From Hyphomicrobiales bacterium (GTDB lineage Bacteria > Pseudomonadota > Alphaproteobacteria > Rhizobiales > Rhizobiaceae): DNA of 64,000 bases. The DNA lies in contig UBMU01000001.1 of assembly GCA_900466605.1 (NCBI GenBank), positions 151,514 to 215,513 of the forward strand, in the 5' to 3' direction. Every line of letters begins with the position of its first letter. Position 1 is the stretch's first letter. Position numbers and translations under genes: made by a program. Below the pieces are notes generated by a model. The model saw only the letters and a program-made list of their open reading frames with translations, was not told the DNA's origin and made no database searches. This document shows positions 61,701-64,000 of the stretch, one piece after another.

Positions 61701-64000
61701 CTCGGCTATCGCACACTCTCGGGTTGGGGCAATAACGAGGACAATCCAACTTGGGGCAATGCCGATCAGGCCTTTATCCGCCTGACGGAGGCGCGCTACG
61801 GCGAGCCGGACGCGCTCGGCAACAAGGCCATCAATCCGATTTTCCAGGGCCTCGATGCGCGCCAGCTCAGCAATATCCTGGGCGATCAGGAAGCCGGACT
61901 GCCGCACGCCGGCAACGACGCGAACATCTTCTTCATGGCCATGGGTCAATACATCGATCACGGACTCGATTTCCTGCCGAAGGGCGGAAACGGAACGATC
62001 CAGATCGGCGCACCTGGGGGCGGCGGGCCTTCGGGTAGCGGTAATCCTGCTGATCTAACACGCGGCACCGTCATGGGCTATGACGAGGACGGCAATCCGC
62101 TCCACAAGAACCAGACCTCGCCCTTTGTCGACCAGAACCAGGCCTACGGCTCGCACAATCTCGTCGGGCAATTCCTGCGCGAAGGTGACGGAAATGGCGG
62201 TCTCGGTTCACACCTTCTGGCCGGCGCTGAGGATCCGTCCAATACCGACTTCAATCTGCTTCCGACCCTGCGCGAGCTGATCATGCACCACTGGGAGAAC
62301 GACACGATCTTTACCGATCCGTCGCTTCCAGGGGGCCAGATGAGTTTCCGCACCTACTACACGAACTACCAGATCGATCCAAACACAACCGGAACCTTGT
62401 TCAACCCTCAGACCGGCGCGTTTGATCCGGGGGTCGTGTCGAAGTTCATCTCGAACTTCATGGGCTCGACGCATCCGCTGCTGCTGGACGCCAATCCGTT
62501 CGTGAACGTCCTTGATCACTACATCGCAGGCGACGGTCGCGCGAACGAGAACTTCGCGCTCACATCGATCCATACGATCTGGGCGAGAAACCACAACTTC
62601 CATGTGGAAGGCTTGGAAGCGGCGGGTTTCGCGGGCACAGCGGAGGAACTCTTCCAGGCCGCGAAGATGCTTAACGAGGCTGAGTATCAGCGTGTAGTCT
62701 TCGACGAATATGTTGAGGTTCTTCTCGGCGGCCTCCGCAGTGAAGGTACGCACGGGTTCGAAGAATACGACCCCAACTCCAATCCCGCAATTTCGCATGA
62801 GTTTGCGGCGGCGGCGTTCCGCTTCGGTCACTCGTTGATCGGGCAGACCATGACCGTACTCGATGAGAACGGTCAGCCGCAGCAGGTGCAGCTGTTTGAC
62901 GCTTTCCTCAATCCGAGTAACGATCCGAGCGTCTTCACGCAGCCGATCCCAGTGCTCAATCAATATGGATACTTCCCGCAGCCGGGCTATGCGCAGCATG
63001 GTGTCGGCTCGATCATCGGTGGCACGCTCACGCAGCCAGCCGAAGACGTAGACTTCAATATCGTGGATGCAGTACGCGACAATCTCGTCCGCATTAGCGC
63101 CGACTTGTTTGCCTTCAACGTAGCGCGCGGATGGGATCTCGGCCTCGGAACGCTCAATCAGATCCGCGCGGATCTGGCCGCGTCGAGCAATCCATATGTG
63201 GTCGAGGCTGTCGGCTTTGCCGGCGGCAATCTCTCCCCGTACACATCCTGGCAGGACTTCCAGGCTCGCAACGGGCTTAGCAACGCGGTGATTGCGCAAT
63301 TAATGCAGGCGTATCCGGATCTCGTGTTGGACACGCCTGATAAGATCGCTGCCTTCGTGGCGGTCAATCCCGATATCCAACTGCTCGATGGTGCAAACGG
63401 CACGAAGATCGTGAAAGGCATTGACCGCGTCGATTTCTGGGTTGGCGGTCTTGCAGAAGCGCACATTAACGGCGGTGTCGTCGGCCAAACCTTCTGGGTC
63501 GTGCTGAGCGAGCAGTTCGAGCGCCTGCAAGATGCGGATCGCTTCTACTACATCGAGAGGTTCGACGACTTCGATTTCTACGAGAACTTTATCGACGGCC
63601 AGGAGTTTGCGGACATAGTCGCGCGTAACACTGGTCTCGACGATCTGCCGGAGCACATCTTTGAAACCGAGGAGCTCGATGACGAGGATGACGACGACAA
63701 TGGTGGTGGCGATGAGGACGACGATGACGATGACGACGACGGTTCCTCTGGCGGCGATGACGATGAGGATGATGATGATGATGATGGTTCGTCGGGCGGA
63801 GACGACGATGAGGACGATGACGACGACTCGTCAGGGGGGGATGACGATGAGGATGATGATGATACTTCGTCGGGTGGAGACGATGATGATGAGGACGATG
63901 ACGACTGCCCGTCCAATGGCGGAGACGACGACGATGACACGTCGTCTGGTGGCGATGACGATGATGACAACGGCACGACACCGCTACCCGTTGCGGCACG
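55794..64000 (+). CDS. Giant RTX protein with tandem animal-type heme peroxidase domains, 3' partial
   Basis: One open frame of at least 2,735 codons that leaves the window. The ATG follows AAGGGGAGAGGG. There is no Sec signal, as expected for type I secretion. Peroxidase domain 1 has the distal-His motif FFGQFFDHGLDL (His235), proximal YRFGHSML (His619) and NIARGRDTGIPTLNDAR. RTX-type GGxGxD repeats follow in blocks (about residues 973-1110, around 1280, 1560-1630 and 1690-1755). Peroxidase domain 2 has MGQYIDHGLDF (His2056), FRFGHSLIG (His2346) and NVARGWDLGLGTLNQIR, in which the conserved Arg of RGRD is Trp. From residue about 2626 the protein is an Asp/Glu tail interrupted by SSGG. The domains match bacterial animal-type heme peroxidases; an extracellular oxidative or halogenating role is inferred. 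Confidence 0.92.
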   Translation, partial: MTAFTLNLQDMMFILRQIKVAEAHASGTPLTEIYVDVDGNVVLAGAPGAVLAIPDPHVPVGLRTVDGTYNNIVPGRETWGAADQSMPRLFDPNYTTGTGSLDTNGPGPGGVVTGGNYQNPGTIVDTAPRTVSNLIVDMSLNNPAAIIAALTFAGSEDVLGDQVEISAAFEALKAARDANPAGDHAALETALDIVLEAKGVTVTNGSVDIPNVAPDEGLSAPFNAWMTFFGQFFDHGLDLIAKGGNGTIYVPLAADDPLVTHGPDGVAGTGDEVPAHLQFMTLTRATPDDGSQTNTTTPFVDQNQTYTSHASHQVFLREYKMTVDGPVSTGRLLGGTEGGLATWADVKAQALNMLGIELTDIDVHNVPLLRTDAYGNFIPDLATGFAQVIIGLGGDGIPNTDDDLVASGTPVAPVRFLPAPGGVSPVRTAHAFLDDIAHNAVPVVAGGILVADTDTDTGNTVEIDPQTGRKLEYDNELLDRHFITGDGRGNENIGLTTVHHIFHSEHNRQVDSQKLTILRSGDPDFINEWLVGDIATLPVDFAQMSALDQLAYANTLDWDGERLFQAARFATEMQYQHLVFEEFARKIQPAIDPFVFNAVTDINPAIFSEFANTVYRFGHSMLTEGMPRIDGTGALMDVDLGLVESFLNPVLFDNDGALTHDEGAAAIVRGMTIERGNEIDEFIVDALRNNLLGLPLDLAAINIARGRDTGIPTLNDARTQLYAASGSTFLKPYASWAEFAANLKNPASIVNFIAAYGQHSTIVNATTLEAKRAAAMELVFGDQDGDGLPTFADRIAFLNSTGTWATQETGFNLIDLWIGGLAEKKMPFGGFLGSTFNAVFELQLENLQDGDRFYYLTRTQGQNFLHMLEQNSFAKMIMANTNLASPGADGIRGTADDEVARHIGVDSFAAYDFVLEVNPANQADYDPLDLSATGRDPTGNDPFLEAIGLGKVIRDDPNTTDPDANYLRFFGGEHIVVGGTNGNDTIITDFGDDGIWGDSGNDRIESGAGVDLVNGGAGDDIITDSGDSGDFLKGDEGNDVIANSNGLDILMGGTGKDAIFVGVDDTEVFGGEGDDFIAGGEGVDLLMGNEGDDWIEGAGGFDTTAGDNSELFFNSTIKGHDVMFSGNEEHDFDGESGDDIMVQGESVMRNEGMFGFDWAIFKGMALDGYADMNIPIFTTEQEDILRNRFDKVEALSGWDHNDTLIGDERTFGVVVPGDTVATTENIFFNDSLDAAGLERIAGLDQIVTLDADGFFQSGNVLLGGGGHDLLQGNGGDDILDGDRWLNVRISVTAGSDPDGAEIGSVDSMRHVFTTGEGPSDNSWVGKSLFELLVNRVISPDQMHIVREILTDGAGPNDVDTAVFRGNRDQYAIEGFDFDDDGDNQTTVRHLVDTTVGGVTVSDGVDKVSNIERLQFADEVVELVPGVNAFAVGRPVIDGVAQVGATLTILMDPGGFLAAAPDPLDPTADAGVTDADNITLSNPTGRIFPPFTIEWQIEEDPGVFVDTGFRGPSFTPATEGEFEVGADTRIRAIIRYIDGAGVPNAVVSMETEPLIPAANAVATEGDDVLVGTPDEDTIDGLGGNDIILGLASDDTLIGGTGDDEIFAGLGDDTIEGGVGNDILDGGEGDDTAVFDGNLEDFTFEFNAEGQLEVVGATEEDAVIAIENFQFNNGSVTLAEVLAGLPDTLPTEGPDVITGTAGADDINALGGNDVINALGGDDDLVGGLGDDVINAGAGDDTIAWEVGDGRDIIDGGAGTDRFRVRGDNSNETFFVEDRADFLLRTGLAANSLQTTTQIIISRSVGAGAPIVVAELAGIDEIDINGGGGNDTFVVSGDFAGTDLDPSTITIDGTSGNDTVNITGLDSTHRIVFRSNGGNDTIVGSLRPQDVVELAPGSVISGYTLSGNVNGTRTLSNGTHSITFTGVVPPQFIPPDDDDIDGAFSYTASDIAGLQALVRGQQPPGAGDDDVPLGYRTLSGWGNNEDNPTWGNADQAFIRLTEARYGEPDALGNKAINPIFQGLDARQLSNILGDQEAGLPHAGNDANIFFMAMGQYIDHGLDFLPKGGNGTIQIGAPGGGGPSGSGNPADLTRGTVMGYDEDGNPLHKNQTSPFVDQNQAYGSHNLVGQFLREGDGNGGLGSHLLAGAEDPSNTDFNLLPTLRELIMHHWENDTIFTDPSLPGGQMSFRTYYTNYQIDPNTTGTLFNPQTGAFDPGVVSKFISNFMGSTHPLLLDANPFVNVLDHYIAGDGRANENFALTSIHTIWARNHNFHVEGLEAAGFAGTAEELFQAAKMLNEAEYQRVVFDEYVEVLLGGLRSEGTHGFEEYDPNSNPAISHEFAAAAFRFGHSLIGQTMTVLDENGQPQQVQLFDAFLNPSNDPSVFTQPIPVLNQYGYFPQPGYAQHGVGSIIGGTLTQPAEDVDFNIVDAVRDNLVRISADLFAFNVARGWDLGLGTLNQIRADLAASSNPYVVEAVGFAGGNLSPYTSWQDFQARNGLSNAVIAQLMQAYPDLVLDTPDKIAAFVAVNPDIQLLDGANGTKIVKGIDRVDFWVGGLAEAHINGGVVGQTFWVVLSEQFERLQDADRFYYIERFDDFDFYENFIDGQEFADIVARNTGLDDLPEHIFETEELDDEDDDDNGGGDEDDDDDDDDGSSGGDDDEDDDDDDGSSGGDDDEDDDDDSSGGDDDEDDDDTSSGGDDDDEDDDDCPSNGGDDDDDTSSGGDDDDDNGTTPLPVAA
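63669..64000 (+). repeat. In-frame acidic tandem repeat (Asp/Glu runs with SSGG spacers)
   Basis: About 110 codons to the window edge consist of GAT/GAC/GAG runs broken at near-regular intervals by TCN-TCN-GGN-GGN (SSGG, once PSNGG). At the DNA level it is a degenerate short tandem repeat with purine-rich strand bias, prone to length change. It encodes the acidic linker of the peroxidase protein. Read on the opposite strand it gives Ser/Pro-rich frames, which I regard as shadows. Confidence 0.85.

Noticed and set aside
63669..64000. The regular repeat at the right edge as a CRISPR array
   Set aside because: No conserved 25-35 base repeat with unique spacers; it is an in-frame Asp/Glu-SSGG coding repeat.

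Overview
The window looks like part of a Rhizobiales (Rhizobiaceae-type) genome. The evidence is moderately high GC, a cyoABCD-SURF1 cluster preceded by an MHS-family transporter, several binding-protein sugar ABC operons with LacI or GntR regulators, and an RTX-type heme peroxidase. This is inferred from gene content; no rRNA, tRNA or other taxonomic marker is present. I saw no CRISPR array, insertion sequence, prophage or integrase.

Layout. 1-2.8 kb: the 3' part of a degenerate ABC-type protein, then a small cNMP-binding-fold protein and a terminator. 2.8-9.6 kb: an MFS transporter facing away from cyoABCD plus a SURF1-like gene (cytochrome bo3-type quinol oxidase). 9.6-16.2 kb: an FAD-binding protein, a two-subunit ABC exporter and an aldo/keto reductase. 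16.3-23.7 kb: a LacI-controlled carbohydrate operon on the minus strand (Gfo/Idh oxidoreductase, sugar isomerase, binding protein, two permeases, ATPase) with AAACGTTT operators. 23.8-29.1 kb: a VanZ-like protein, the four dTDP-L-rhamnose genes and a polyprenyl-phosphate sugar transferase. 29.5-31.2 kb: a small secreted protein and a secreted beta-helix protein.

31.2-47.9 kb is the most unusual part. It is a tightly packed minus-strand operon that resembles the Pseudomonas/Azotobacter alginate operon at its core: an AlgD-like nucleotide-sugar dehydrogenase, an Alg8-like glycosyltransferase, an Alg44-like PilZ/membrane-fusion protein, a 1,247-residue protein joining a long helical-repeat region to an AlgG-like epimerase beta-helix, and an AlgL-like lyase. 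These are followed by three secreted Sel1/TPR-like repeat proteins (982, 949 and 430 aa) where AlgK would be expected. No AlgE porin, AlgX, AlgI/J/F acetylation genes or AlgA are present. I read it as a c-di-GMP-dependent uronate exopolysaccharide locus with a divergent periplasmic and outer-membrane export apparatus.

48.4-53.9 kb: a GntR-controlled amino-sugar operon (binding protein, two permeases, fused NanE epimerase-ROK kinase) that lacks its own ATPase. 54.0-55.4 kb: a NarX/DegS-type histidine kinase with a degraded ATP-binding C-terminus and no response regulator nearby. 55.8 kb to the right edge: one open frame of more than 2,735 codons, encoding two animal-type heme peroxidase domains separated by RTX calcium-binding repeats and ending in an extremely acidic repetitive tail. 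It runs off the window.
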